Source: JBBTDV01 sp038042605
GTDB taxonomy: Bacteria > Bdellovibrionota > UBA1018
Length of the DNA: 64,000 nt
Assembly (NCBI GenBank): GCA_964358645.1
Contig: CAYHPW010000005.1
Coordinates: forward strand, 23,945 to 87,944
Reading direction: 5' to 3'
Positions 7,775 to 16,249 of the stretch are shown here, piece by piece (the first letter of the stretch is position 1; each line of letters starts with the position of its first letter). The position numbers and the translations under genes were made by a program. The notes under the pieces were generated by a model. That model did not search any database. It was not told the DNA's origin and was given only the letters and a program-made list of their open reading frames with translations.

Positions 7775-8761
7775 TTACGGACTCTTTTTCATCAGATTGA
7801 GGAACTCTGAGTCAGTTGAAAAAATCAGCTGTGTGTCTTTTTTAAAGGCCTTTTTATATGCATCCATCGTGCGTGTGAACTCAAAAAACTTACGGTCCTG
7901 ATTCAGCGCGCGCGCATATATGATTATGGCTTCTGCCTCGGCTTTTCCGCGGATCTGCTGCGCCTGTCGGTAAGCCTCGGATGTGATCCTCTGCAGATCT
8001 CGGCTAGTCTTGCCTTGGATCTTGGCTTGCTCTCCTTTTCCGATGGAGCGGATCTTTTCGGCAATTCGCTTTCGCTCGGAGATCATGCGTTCATATACTT
8101 TTTTCTCGACACTAGCTTCGTATGAGATCCGTCGCAGCTGAACATCTATGATTGAAATTCCGAATTGGGCGAGTTCTTCAGCGGCCTTTTTTGCGATAAT
8201 CCCGCTTAGGTTCTCACGTCCTGTCTGGATTTTCTCGATCTCTCCGGTTATCTCCTCTTCCTCTGCAACTAAAATTTCTCCTTTAGCGAGCTTCTGCTTC
8301 GTATCTTCCCGCTTCGTCTGAAGATAATCGAGAATAAGATTCGTGTTCCTGACTGCCTCCACTAGATTATGGTTCGAAATCGTATCACGCGTGATCGCAT
8401 CAAGGATCGCATCCAGCCTGGCTTTCGCGCCTCGTTCATTCTGGACGGTTTGAATAAACTTGAGGGCATCATCAATCCTCCAGCGGGCAGTAGTATCAAC
8501 AATGATGTATTTCTTGTCCCTGGTGGGGATCTGATTTGGATAGCCATCCCAGGAGAGGATTCTTTTATCAACATACTGGACAGCCTGGATAAAGGGCATC
8601 TTGAAGTGCATGCCTGCTTCCGTAACTGGTTGGCCAATTGGTCGGCCAAACTGTGTGATGACTGCCTGGCGGCCCTCGGGCACAAGGAATGCCGAGGAAA
8701 GAGTCGCTGCGATGATAAGAATTACTGTAAGCCCAAATAGTGCTATACGATTAAGTTTCAT
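7775..8761 (-). CDS. hflC: HflC, SPFH-domain regulator of FtsH
   Basis: 328 residues. An N-terminal membrane helix (about 7-25) is followed by the SPFH/band 7 domain (VPEGRQAVITQFGRP from about 27), then a long charged coiled coil with repeated Ala/Glu (about 180-290) including AYRQAQQIRGKAEAEA. HflC forms a membrane complex with HflK that surrounds and modulates the FtsH protease, on the periplasmic side of the inner membrane. The start overlaps the hflK stop by four bases (ATGA), so synthesis is coupled. Length agrees with the family. FtsH itself is not in the window. Confidence 0.93.
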   Translation of the reverse strand: MKLNRIALFGLTVILIIAATLSSAFLVPEGRQAVITQFGRPIGQPVTEAGMHFKMPFIQAVQYVDKRILSWDGYPNQIPTRDKKYIIVDTTARWRIDDALKFIQTVQNERGAKARLDAILDAITRDTISNHNLVEAVRNTNLILDYLQTKREDTKQKLAKGEILVAEEEEITGEIEKIQTGRENLSGIIAKKAAEELAQFGISIIDVQLRRISYEASVEKKVYERMISERKRIAEKIRSIGKGEQAKIQGKTSRDLQRITSEAYRQAQQIRGKAEAEAIIIYARALNQDRKFFEFTRTMDAYKKAFKKDTQLIFSTDSEFLNLMKKSP

Positions 8762-9816
8762 TTGCCAGACTCCTGTTCCATCTTGGCAGTGCCAAAAATG
8801 GGCAATAGGCCTTTGATCTTGTCATCTATGATCGTCAGTTTTTCGAAACGGCCAAATAACTCCTCCATAGTCTCCAGGTACATTCTTTTTCTGGTGATAT
8901 CTGGGGCATTTCTGTATTCACGGAGCATAAGATTGAATCTTTCAGCATCCCCTTTAGCGTGGTTTACAGCCGCGGATGCGTAACCTTCAGCTTCTGATAT
9001 GGTTTCATCAGCCTTGCCTCGTGCCTCAGGGATTACCTTGTTATATTCCTCCTCAGCCATGTTGATCGCTTTTTCCTGTTCCTGTTTGGCCGCATTTACC
9101 TCATTAAAAGAAGGCTTCACTAACTCTGGTGGATTGACATCCTGAGGTTTGACGGTCACCACACGGATGCCCAAATCGTACTTGTCGAGGACCTCCTGAA
9201 TGAGCCGCTGGGACTCGGTAGCTATCTCCACGCGTCCAGTCGTCAAGACTTCATTTACTGTTCGGTCGCCAACTACTCTGCGCATAATGGCCTCCGAAAC
9301 ATCCCTTATGTTTCGTCTCGGATCCTGGGCACGAAATAGAAATTTCTGAGGATCGGCAATCTGGTACTGAACGATCCACTCTACATCTGCGACATTAAGG
9401 TCACCGGTCAGCATCTCGGATTCCTTTTCAAAACTCCCCTTATCATAGCTTGTTTCACCACGGTCAGTATCCCGCGAGCGAAACCCGAACTCTTCCTGGA
9501 GGACGAGTTTGGTTCGCACTTTAGTTGCTTGTTCAATGCCAAATGGTAACTTGAAATGCAGGCCTGGCGGCGTGGTCCTGTCATAACGGCCAAAGCGCGT
9601 GATCACGGCATCTTCGCTTGGTTGTACTGTATAAAAACTCGAAAAAATCCCAAAAATAATGAAAAGGGCTCCAAACCCTAACAGGATAAAGTGCAGATTG
9701 TTTCGAATTGATGTGATAGCTGCTTTGAACTCATTAGGAAGACTATCGTAGTAATCTCTGGGACTCTTGCCACCATCATAGCTTTTGAAACTCATGTCCG
9801 GGACTGTACCCTCCAT
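8758..9816 (-). CDS. hflK: HflK, SPFH-domain regulator of FtsH
   Basis: 352 residues. A membrane helix lies at about 43-63, then SPFH: YTVQPSEDAVITRFGRY, PPGLHFKLPFGIE, VEWIVQYQIADP, RRVVGDRTVNEVLT. The C-terminal half has the Glu/Ala-rich coil (EARGKADETISEAEGYAS). It lacks the long Gly/Asn-rich N-terminus of E. coli HflK and is correspondingly shorter. First gene of the hflK-hflC pair. An alternative ATG at 9795 would remove seven residues. It is divergent from the small membrane gene at 9901. Confidence 0.93.
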   Translation of the reverse strand: MEGTVPDMSFKSYDGGKSPRDYYDSLPNEFKAAITSIRNNLHFILLGFGALFIIFGIFSSFYTVQPSEDAVITRFGRYDRTTPPGLHFKLPFGIEQATKVRTKLVLQEEFGFRSRDTDRGETSYDKGSFEKESEMLTGDLNVADVEWIVQYQIADPQKFLFRAQDPRRNIRDVSEAIMRRVVGDRTVNEVLTTGRVEIATESQRLIQEVLDKYDLGIRVVTVKPQDVNPPELVKPSFNEVNAAKQEQEKAINMAEEEYNKVIPEARGKADETISEAEGYASAAVNHAKGDAERFNLMLREYRNAPDITRKRMYLETMEELFGRFEKLTIIDDKIKGLLPIFGTAKMEQESGK

Positions 9817-9863
9817 TAAACTTCAATTCAATCTAATCATGCGTGTAGCGAATATTCAGAGGG

Positions 9864-9891
9864 TGGACAAAGTTGCCAGTCATGCTATGGT
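9864..9891 (+). promoter_or_regulatory. Possible promoter ahead of the small membrane protein and TerC
   Basis: TGGACA (9864-9869), 16 bases, then TATGGT (9886-9891) preceded by TG one base away (extended -10). The start would fall near 9898, only a few bases before the ATG at 9901, which has no Shine-Dalgarno sequence. This suggests a leaderless message. Confidence 0.35.
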
Positions 9892-9900
9892 TTGTTGCAT

Positions 9901-10107
9901 ATGCGATTAGGTTTGATTATCTGGTTCTGCTTAGGTGCTCTTGGGCTTGGTTTGGTTGTCCTTGAAGCTTCACGCAGAAAAATAAATGTCAGTGGTATAT
10001 GGTATTTCTTTGCGGTGCTGCTAGGCCCAATTTTTTTGTTTTTCGTTTTACCTCTTTGGTTGGGGAAATGGGGAAAAGGGTCTGGTCAGGGCGAAAAACG
10101 GACATAA
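9901..10107 (+). CDS. Small two-helix membrane protein, function unknown
   Basis: 68 residues from ATG 9901 (TTG codons at 9892 and 9895 would extend it slightly). Two hydrophobic segments (about 3-22 and 33-53) are joined by a short polar loop (EASRRKINVSG), with a basic Gly-rich tail KWGKGSGQGEKRT. The layout resembles small PLDc_N-like membrane proteins, but I cannot assign a role. It is 17 bases before the TerC gene and likely in its transcript. Confidence 0.6.
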   Translation: MRLGLIIWFCLGALGLGLVVLEASRRKINVSGIWYFFAVLLGPIFLFFVLPLWLGKWGKGSGQGEKRT

Positions 10108-10124
10108 GTTGATTATAAGGGCAT

Positions 10125-10790
10125 ATGATTTCTGATATACTTCAATACGCTTTCCTGATTTCCTTTTTGATATTTCTCGAAGGGATTCTGTCCATTGACA
10201 ACGCCGTTGTTATGGCAATCATGGTTAAACACCTTCCCAAAGACCAGCAACGCAAAGCTCTTACATATGGACTTGTTGGTGCGTTGGTATTCAGGTTCAT
10301 CGCATTAGCAACAGCGGCTTTCCTCATTAAGTGGAGGTGGCTCAAATTTATAGGCGGTGGCTACCTGATTTTGATCGCGTTAAAACACTTGCTGGGCAAC
10401 AAAGACTCTTCACATGAAGAAACAGCTACCGTCAAGAAAGCGAGCTTCTGGAAAACTGTCGTAATGATCGAGCTAATGGACATAGTGTTCGCCATAGACT
10501 CAATTCTTGCTGCAGTCGCGCTTAGCCCGAATTTTTGGATCGTATTCACGGGTGGGATGATAGGTGTGATTTGTATCAGATTTGCAGCAAGTTATTTCGT
10601 TAAATTGCTATCAGTTTTTCCGGCATTCGAGAAAACTGCCTACATCCTTGTTTTAATAATAGGGGTGAAATTAGGGATTGAAGGATTTCATATACCGGGC
10701 ATTGATTTTTCATCAGCATCCAGCCCTGCATTCTGGATTTTCTGGATATCCATGGCCCTTAGCGTGCTTTATGGAATCAGGCGGAGATGA
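10125..10790 (+). CDS. TerC/YkoY-family integral membrane protein
   Basis: 221 residues, about seven membrane helices. The paired acidic membrane motifs of the family are present: LEGILSIDNAVV (about 18-29) and ELMDIVFAIDSILA (about 115-128), which probably line a metal path. Family members export or load Mn or other metals, often for secreted enzymes, and were first known from tellurite resistance. AAGGG lies 5 bases before the ATG. The last 14 bases overlap the convergent histidine kinase gene. Substrate is not decidable from sequence. Confidence 0.88.
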   Translation: MISDILQYAFLISFLIFLEGILSIDNAVVMAIMVKHLPKDQQRKALTYGLVGALVFRFIALATAAFLIKWRWLKFIGGGYLILIALKHLLGNKDSSHEETATVKKASFWKTVVMIELMDIVFAIDSILAAVALSPNFWIVFTGGMIGVICIRFAASYFVKLLSVFPAFEKTAYILVLIIGVKLGIEGFHIPGIDFSSASSPAFWIFWISMALSVLYGIRRR

Positions 10791-12078
10791 GGTGGACGCC
10801 TTTTGTTGGGAAATTTGCTTCAAACACGTTTCCCTTGCCAGGAACGCTCTCAACTAAGCTGACATTACCACCATGAAGCAGAGCTATCTGCCTCGAAATA
10901 AATAGCCCTAAACCAAGGCCGCCAAGCCGGCCCGTCCGCTTCACTCTTTCAAATGGCAAAAAAATTCTTTCGCGATCCTCTAAGATGACGTTCGGGCCTT
11001 GATCACGCACGGAAAACCTAAATGAACCGCCATTTTCACGCAATTTTAACCAAACAATCCCTCCCTCTGGGGAAAATCTGATGGCGTTCATGACCATGTT
11101 TGTAATCACTTCTTCCATGCGTATGGGGTCCACCAAAGCCAATAACGATGTTGGCGCGTCTACATTCAGCCTTACGCCCGCTTCATCGGCAATTATATTC
11201 AAACGACTTGTGACGGTCTCACGCATAAGAGCGGCTACATCCGTCTCAGCAGGTTCAATCATAAATCGTCCATTCTGTATTCGTGATACATCCAATAATC
11301 CATTTATAAGTTCATTCAACCGCTCTACCTGGCGAATAACTGTTTTAAGAAAAGATCGTTGTCTTTCTAGTTGAGACTCTGGTGTATCCTCTTTTTTCAA
11401 GCGCAACATCCGCTCCTGAAGCTGCAGCAAACCATAAATTGAAGTAAGGGGTGTCTTTAGTTCGTGACTGGCCACGGATAAAAATTGGCCATGTAATTTT
11501 AAGGCATAGTCCAACTGTGCTATCTCGGCAAGCTCAGCCAAACGATTAGCTATTGCTGAAAATGCGGTTTCTTTCATCGAATCAAGAGGCTTTGCGCTGC
11601 CTATTATAATCCATGCGAATGTACGAAACTGTGGGGCTTCGCGTATCAATACGCCTCTGATTTTCCCTACCACCGGGAAAAAAGATAGATTAGTGACTAA
11701 AGGCAGCTTGAGCTGCAAGGAGTTTGCGTCAGATAACTGCATTTTTTTGATCTCTGTCGGGATGGTACCGAAACCACTTATCTGACGTTTTAAAAAATCG
11801 GTCATTAATGCGATAGCATTGTGGTCTTCAGCCAAAGATGCCAAACTTACAGAAATCTTGCTTTCGCCTTGTAAGCCATTTTCGGACACCCAAGCGGTCT
11901 GGCCTAAACCGACGACATATATTGCGACAAGGGGCTCTTCGCATAGAGCTAGAAGTTCATTATTAATACGCTCCAGCTCAGCTTCATTTTGTGGCCAAGC
12001 CGGGACACGCTTACAAAATGCAGCTAATCGTAAAGAGTCCACAATAGATGACTCATCTTGCATGTTTCTGGCCAGCAC
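10777..12078 (-). CDS. Soluble sensor histidine kinase
   Basis: 433 residues, no membrane helix. The N-terminal 190 residues form a sensor region, possibly GAF-like. The HisKA H-box is SHELKTP with H205, and the ATPase domain shows N box NMVMNAIRFSPEGG, G1 VRDQGPNV, F box IFLPFERV and G2 GGLGLGLFIS. It autophosphorylates H205 and passes phosphate to a response regulator that is not in the window (orphan kinase). The GTG at 12078 and an ATG at 12063 are both possible starts; neither has a good Shine-Dalgarno. G1 reads DQGP rather than the usual DxGxG, a mild deviation. Confidence 0.9.
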   Translation of the reverse strand: MLARNMQDESSIVDSLRLAAFCKRVPAWPQNEAELERINNELLALCEEPLVAIYVVGLGQTAWVSENGLQGESKISVSLASLAEDHNAIALMTDFLKRQISGFGTIPTEIKKMQLSDANSLQLKLPLVTNLSFFPVVGKIRGVLIREAPQFRTFAWIIIGSAKPLDSMKETAFSAIANRLAELAEIAQLDYALKLHGQFLSVASHELKTPLTSIYGLLQLQERMLRLKKEDTPESQLERQRSFLKTVIRQVERLNELINGLLDVSRIQNGRFMIEPAETDVAALMRETVTSRLNIIADEAGVRLNVDAPTSLLALVDPIRMEEVITNMVMNAIRFSPEGGIVWLKLRENGGSFRFSVRDQGPNVILEDRERIFLPFERVKRTGRLGGLGLGLFISRQIALLHGGNVSLVESVPGKGNVFEANFPTKGVHLISA

Positions 12079-12138
12079 GCATATTGTCTTAGCTTGCTAA
12101 CGGAGGGGCACATTAATTGAAATAAAATACTATTGTTA

Positions 12139-12204
12139 TCAGGGAGAGAATGACTGCTCGGCACGCACCGCCCCCTTTAATATGCCTGGAGCGTCGTTCC
12201 CTGA
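12139..12204 (+). ncRNA. Candidate structured RNA or leader upstream of the CNB-domain gene
   Basis: A 66-base region folds by hand into one long hairpin: 12139-12145 pairs with 12198-12204 (7 bp), 12150-12154 with 12193-12197, 12156-12159 with 12189-12192 and 12160-12162 with 12184-12186, with small bulges and a 21-base apical loop rich in C. A symmetric terminator begins at its last base. It does not match SRP, 6S, tmRNA or riboswitch consensus that I can recall. It may be a small RNA or a regulated leader. Confidence 0.4.
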
Positions 12205-12239
12205 CAAAAAGGGGTGAGATGTTACTTACCCCTTTTTGT
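12204..12239 (+). terminator. Symmetric rho-independent terminator
   Basis: A perfect 12-bp stem (12204-12215 with 12228-12239; core AAAAAGGGGT/ACCCCTTTTT) with a 12-base loop. Flanking A and T runs make it usable in both directions. It sits between two divergent genes, where no protein transcript needs to end, so it probably ends the RNA at 12139 or attenuates the gene at 12301. Confidence 0.6.
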
Positions 12240-12300
12240 GTGGCACTGGGCAGCAGAACTTTAATAAATACCTAAATAATCCGATATCTAAAATAAGCAT

Positions 12301-13404
12301 ATGGGACTTCCCGTCAAAAATCCGTCAGCACCGAGTTCGCGACAGCAGGGTGGCCAACAAATCAGGCATCTAAAAAAAGGTGAGTTACTTTTCGCTGAAG
12401 GTGAAAATTCGCGCTCCATGTATTTTGTCAAAACAGGGATGATCCGTCTTTTTAAGAAAAAAGGTGAGTCGCAAATCGAATTGGACACAATACGCTCAGG
12501 ACAGGTGCTTGGAGAGCTTGCTTTTCTTGATGGAAATCCACGTTCAGCTTCCGGTGAAGCGCTGACTGAGTGCAATTTAGTTGAAATTTCAGGAACGGCA
12601 TTCCAAGAAGTGCTGACAAGACTTCCGGATTGGCTCAAAATTCTACTTAAAACAGTAGTCAGCCGCCTGCGCACGGCAAGCACGAGGATTCGGCAGCTTG
12701 AAACAGCAAGTTCAGCTTATGATTATTCAGACAAAGACGGTAAACGCTCAGCACACTATATATATCTCTCGCCCACGGATATACTTAAGATAGCTTCCGG
12801 CTTGCTTTTAGTGGCTTCACGTAACGGCACGAATACTGACGATGGGATTGATGTCCGGGTTGGACTGCTCCAACGTTATGTAAACCAGATAATGGGCATC
12901 CCAGTAGCTAAAATTACTACATTCATGGATTTAATGGAACAAGTTGGACTTGTCGCCGCAGTCACCAGTACGGCTACACCTCGTACGATATTAAAAGACG
13001 CAAATTTTCTGGAACAGCTAATCACTTATCTTAATGAGGAAAATCTCATTGAACCGAGCAAACGACATGATATTTCTTTAAGAGGCTTCTTTATAATGAG
13101 CCTGATAGCCAAGCACCTTGGGCGTTACCAACCTGATCCGGCAAGTGGGAATGTAATAGTTAATATCGGGGAAATAAAGAAACTCGAGACTGCAGAAAAT
13201 AACCGGGAACCGTTTAGGATCGAAGAGTTTATGGAGCTGGTTAAGCATAATTATGCATCGGCACCCAATGTGAAATCGCAGGATGAGGTTTTTACATCTT
13301 TCAATATGGAGGCTTTTGTTCACTCATATCGAATGCAAAGAGTGGTTATCGCGATCCAAGCGATAAATGAGCAGAAACGAAAAGCTGGCGGATATCTGAG
13401 ATAG
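12301..13404 (+). CDS. Cyclic-nucleotide-binding-domain protein with unusual C-terminal half
   Basis: 367 residues. Residues about 20-115 form a CNB (Crp/Fnr effector) domain: LKKGELLFAEGE, GQVLGELAFLDGNPRSASGEA. In place of R-S/T of true CAP it has PRSAS, so cyclic nucleotide contact is plausible. A coiled segment (about 117-140) follows. The last 220 residues show two weakly similar helical blocks rather than the short winged helix of Crp/Fnr, and I do not recognise them. ATG start without Shine-Dalgarno. It could be a regulator with a new output domain. It lies upstream of and converges on manC. Confidence 0.75.
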   Translation: MGLPVKNPSAPSSRQQGGQQIRHLKKGELLFAEGENSRSMYFVKTGMIRLFKKKGESQIELDTIRSGQVLGELAFLDGNPRSASGEALTECNLVEISGTAFQEVLTRLPDWLKILLKTVVSRLRTASTRIRQLETASSAYDYSDKDGKRSAHYIYLSPTDILKIASGLLLVASRNGTNTDDGIDVRVGLLQRYVNQIMGIPVAKITTFMDLMEQVGLVAAVTSTATPRTILKDANFLEQLITYLNEENLIEPSKRHDISLRGFFIMSLIAKHLGRYQPDPASGNVIVNIGEIKKLETAENNREPFRIEEFMELVKHNYASAPNVKSQDEVFTSFNMEAFVHSYRMQRVVIAIQAINEQKRKAGGYLR

Positions 13405-13413
13405 AACTTAGTT

Positions 13414-14478
13414 TTATACAAGATCGGGTCGATGTTTTTTTACTTCATCAACAAGCATCTTAATCTGCTGCGCTCGTCGTTTATCAGCTACAAGAATAGC
13501 TTCACCAGCCTGTACGATAATAAGATCTTTCACGCCTAATAGGGCCACAAGCTTTCCTGGGGCATCAATAATATTTTGCGCGCTTTCAATTGAGATAACT
13601 TCGCCATTTGTGACTACGTTCTCGCCATTGTAAGCGCCAAGAACGTCTGCCATGCTTTCAAGGGATAGCCAGCTTCCCAAGTCATCCCATCCGCAGTCCA
13701 GTGGGAAGGCAACAACGTTATCGGCTTTTTCCATGACTCCATAATCTATGGAAGTAGCTGTAAGCAGCGGGTACGCCACATCGACATCTCCACCGGAGGC
13801 TTCCCATGTTTTTTTCATCTCTGGCATGAAGCAATCAAATGCCGCTAGAATAACCTCCGCCCTCCAAACAAACATCCCGCCATTCCATAAATAATTGCCG
13901 CTTTTAAGGAAATTTTTGGCCATCATTTCATTTGGTTTTTCTATAAACCGCTCGACCCTGTAACATCCTGAAGACCCAATATTTTTGCTGATTCTAAGAT
14001 AACCAAAACCCGTCTCAGGCCGTGATGGCCTTACCCCGAGGGTGACGAGGTCATCATGTTCAGAGGCCCATGCAACTGCCAGCTTTACGGTGTCACAAAA
14101 TCGATCCTCGGCGGCTATGTAATGATCTGATGGCATTACGAGCATGACGGCATTAGGAGCCTGCTCGGCGACAAAACGAGCCGCCCAGTAAATACAAGGG
14201 GCGGTGTTCCTGCCGGCCGGTTCTTCCAAAATCATGGCGCTTGCCGTTTCCTGGGAAACAGCATCTCTAAGAGCCCTAGTCGTGACAATGATATTATTAG
14301 AAGAAGGTATCAGATCTTCAAACCGCCTCAAGGTTCTGGCCAACAACGACACCGGTATACCGTCGCTAGATTCACCAAAAGAAAGAAGCTGTTTAGGCCT
14401 AGCTGATACGCTTTTTGGCCAAAAACGTGTTCCACTACCACCGGCCATTATTATCAAATAGCTGTTCTTGCTGCCCAT
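13414..14478 (-). CDS. manC: Mannose-1-phosphate guanylyltransferase
   Basis: 354 residues. The nucleotidyltransferase signature MAGGSGTRFWPKS (11-23) with RPKQLL is followed by EPAGRNTAPC, MPSDHYI, GYLRI, FIEKPN and LWNGGMFVWR, the standard order in GDP-mannose pyrophosphorylases. It makes GDP-mannose from mannose-1-phosphate and GTP in the cytosol. The C-terminal mannose-6-phosphate isomerase cupin found fused in type II enzymes is absent here; a free cupin is encoded 13 bases upstream instead. It feeds the glycan genes at 18430-22961. Confidence 0.93.
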   Translation of the reverse strand: MGSKNSYLIIMAGGSGTRFWPKSVSARPKQLLSFGESSDGIPVSLLARTLRRFEDLIPSSNNIIVTTRALRDAVSQETASAMILEEPAGRNTAPCIYWAARFVAEQAPNAVMLVMPSDHYIAAEDRFCDTVKLAVAWASEHDDLVTLGVRPSRPETGFGYLRISKNIGSSGCYRVERFIEKPNEMMAKNFLKSGNYLWNGGMFVWRAEVILAAFDCFMPEMKKTWEASGGDVDVAYPLLTATSIDYGVMEKADNVVAFPLDCGWDDLGSWLSLESMADVLGAYNGENVVTNGEVISIESAQNIIDAPGKLVALLGVKDLIIVQAGEAILVADKRRAQQIKMLVDEVKKHRPDLV

Positions 14479-14491
14479 TCAATCGAGTTCG

Positions 14492-14884
14492 CTAAGGCAT
14501 CGACGTGCCTGTGCGTCCATAACTGTCTTCTATACGAATTACATCATCGAGGTGTGGTGTAGAAACCTCGAACACGTCACAATCCTCCAAAGCTATCATC
14601 CTATGCTTACGGCCCGGGAAAATGTGAAAAGCCTCCCCGGAAAAAAGCGGCATTTCTTTCATCACTCCCTTTTCATCTTCGGTCACAAACATCATTTTCC
14701 CTGTCTTTAGAAAAACAGTTTCTTCTTTGATCCTGTGATATTGCAATGATAGTTTGTGCCCGCGCCGTATATGCAGAATTTTACCGATGTAGTGGTTTGT
14801 TTTCGCCCAAATTAGCTCATAACCCCAAGGTTTTTCAATGCGTTCAATGGATTGTTTGCCAATGCCACAACCAGCTTCAGTCAT
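14492..14884 (-). CDS. Stand-alone cupin, mannose-6-phosphate isomerase-like
   Basis: 130 residues, one cupin barrel. RIEKPWGYELIW opens it, as in the isomerase half of ManC/AlgA enzymes, with HIRRGHKLSLQYH and KEETVFLKTG (metal-binding His/Glu), FHIFPGRKHRM, and a DVIRIEDSYGR end. It lies between the SPOR gene (8-base overlap at its start) and manC. Likely role: fructose-6-phosphate to mannose-6-phosphate conversion in the GDP-mannose route. Some free cupins of this type are inactive or act on other sugars, so activity is inferred from context. Confidence 0.85.
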   Translation of the reverse strand: MTEAGCGIGKQSIERIEKPWGYELIWAKTNHYIGKILHIRRGHKLSLQYHRIKEETVFLKTGKMMFVTEDEKGVMKEMPLFSGEAFHIFPGRKHRMIALEDCDVFEVSTPHLDDVIRIEDSYGRTGTSMP

Positions 14885-15572
14885 TATCCCCGCCGATTTT
14901 GGTTATTATAAGAAACGTATCAATAATGCCGGTCGCCTTATAGCTCTGTCCGGCACGTTCAGCTAATTCACGTGAGGAGAAGTTACCTGCAAACACGCGG
15001 TAGCGTTTCTTGTTTTCTCCGATATCCACCTCTGAATAGGAAGCCTTAAGCCCGATCGATTCCTTCAGCTCAAATACCTGCTGACGCGCCTCCTCCTCGG
15101 ATAAATACGACCCTATTTGTAGCGAGAAATATCTGCCTTGTCTTGATGCGGAATTCTCTATGTCGGAGGCAGGGTCCTGTTTGGTCATTTTTTTAGCAAG
15201 TTTTTGAGAACGCGTATCTTTAGGAAGATCAACTTGCCTTGAAACATCCAGCTTGAGGCCGATTTTAGATACCTCATCCCTAGTCGAGCGCTCCAGAATT
15301 TCATCAGCTACTTGGTTGGCGTACCTTGCCTGCTCGTTTAGCTCTTGTTCGGGAGGTACTTGCTTATCCACGACTTGGGCAATGCCTTCAGCATTGTTAA
15401 GCGGCTTTTTAGCACCAACCTCGCTACTTGGAAGCGATACTGCCTGTGTGGCGGAATTCTTCGCAAAATGAACTCCGAACGTAAACGCAAAAATAACCAC
15501 CACAACGCCTATAAGAACAAGGAGCCGTATCTCCTTGCCATCATAAATGAATAATCGATGTTTTAATCCCAC
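14877..15572 (-). CDS. Membrane-anchored SPOR-domain protein
   Basis: 231 residues. A short basic cytosolic start precedes one membrane helix (about 16-33), then a long hydrophilic linker and a C-terminal SPOR domain (about 146-225): YFSLQIGSYLSEEEARQ, RYRVFAGNFSSRELAE. SPOR domains bind peptidoglycan glycan strands stripped of peptides, usually at the division site. First gene of the SPOR-cupin-manC transcript. It may couple envelope growth to surface glycan supply, but proximity is the only evidence for that. Confidence 0.88.
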   Translation of the reverse strand: MGLKHRLFIYDGKEIRLLVLIGVVVVIFAFTFGVHFAKNSATQAVSLPSSEVGAKKPLNNAEGIAQVVDKQVPPEQELNEQARYANQVADEILERSTRDEVSKIGLKLDVSRQVDLPKDTRSQKLAKKMTKQDPASDIENSASRQGRYFSLQIGSYLSEEEARQQVFELKESIGLKASYSEVDIGENKKRYRVFAGNFSSRELAERAGQSYKATGIIDTFLIITKIGGDND

Positions 15573-15615
15573 GGCAAGAATAATAGCTTCGCAAGCCCCC
15601 CTCTGTCAATGTAAG

Positions 15616-15644
15616 TGCCGATTAATCAGCTCTTAAAATCGGCA
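15616..15644. promoter_or_regulatory. Inverted repeat between the SPOR gene and the pilin run
   Basis: Perfect 8-bp inverted repeat TGCCGATT (15616-15623) and AATCGGCA (15637-15644) with a 13-base spacer, in the 181-base divergent gap. There is no T-run after it on either strand, so an operator is more likely than a terminator. Confidence 0.3.
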
Positions 15645-15753
15645 TAAAAATCCGGATACCGGCGTTACTAGGCTATTACGGTGGCCCCTGTTGGTTTCAA
15701 ACTTTCATAGCCAGTTTGCCAAACAATAACTTTCAAAACAAAAGGAGCTTTTC

Positions 15754-15936
15754 ATGAAAAGACCAAATGGATATTTTTTTATAAATAACAACGGCCAGGG
15801 CCTAACAGAGTATATTGCGCTTCTGCTACTGATATCGGTCATTTCCATAGCCGCCGTAAAAGCGCTGGGTGGCACAATAAAGTCAAAACTTCAGGAGGCC
15901 AGAAACCAGATCAACCAGGAAATATCCATATATTAA
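15754..15936 (+). CDS. Flp/Tad-type prepilin
   Basis: 60 residues: short leader, then GQGLTEYIALLLLISVISIA, the class IVb prepilin pattern with cleavage expected after the glycine before QGLTEY or GLTEY, Glu at about +5 and Tyr following, then a hydrophobic helix and a short charged tail. AAGGAG lies 8 bases before ATG. Flp pilins are polymerised by the Tad machinery for adhesion. No Tad ATPase, secretin or peptidase is in the window. It leads a run of prepilin-like genes. Confidence 0.88.
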   Translation: MKRPNGYFFINNNGQGLTEYIALLLLISVISIAAVKALGGTIKSKLQEARNQINQEISIY

Positions 15937-15949
15937 AACCGAGGCGGAT

Positions 15950-16243
15950 TTGTATCCTAAACATAACAACGGTCAGGTACTTATTGAATTCGTGACAAGC
16001 GTTATATTTCTTTCATGCATATTAGCATTGGTGTTTTCACTAATGGTCGCGCAGTGGTGGCGGGCACGGTGTGTATTCTTAACGTTCGAAAAGACCCATA
16101 CAACACTTGTAGGTGGAATATCAGAATACATCAGCTTCCCTTTAGAAATAACGGACACCGGGACTTCCATCAAGGGTGAATCAAGATGCATGCGCGATCC
16201 GAATGTAATTGAGTCAGTAGAGCTGCAGAAATTGGAGCCTTAG
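15950..16243 (+). CDS. TadE-like pseudopilin
   Basis: 97 residues from TTG at 15950, preceded by GAGGCGG at good spacing. The N-terminus NNGQVLIEFVTSVIFL is a type IV prepilin-like cleavage site (Glu at +5 from the glycine) plus one hydrophobic helix (about 10-34). The rest is periplasmic. TadE/TadF pseudopilins sit in or at the base of Flp pili. It is only 13 bases after the pilin stop, clearly the same transcript. Confidence 0.75.
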   Translation: MYPKHNNGQVLIEFVTSVIFLSCILALVFSLMVAQWWRARCVFLTFEKTHTTLVGGISEYISFPLEITDTGTSIKGESRCMRDPNVIESVELQKLEP

Positions 16244-16249
16244 GTTCAT

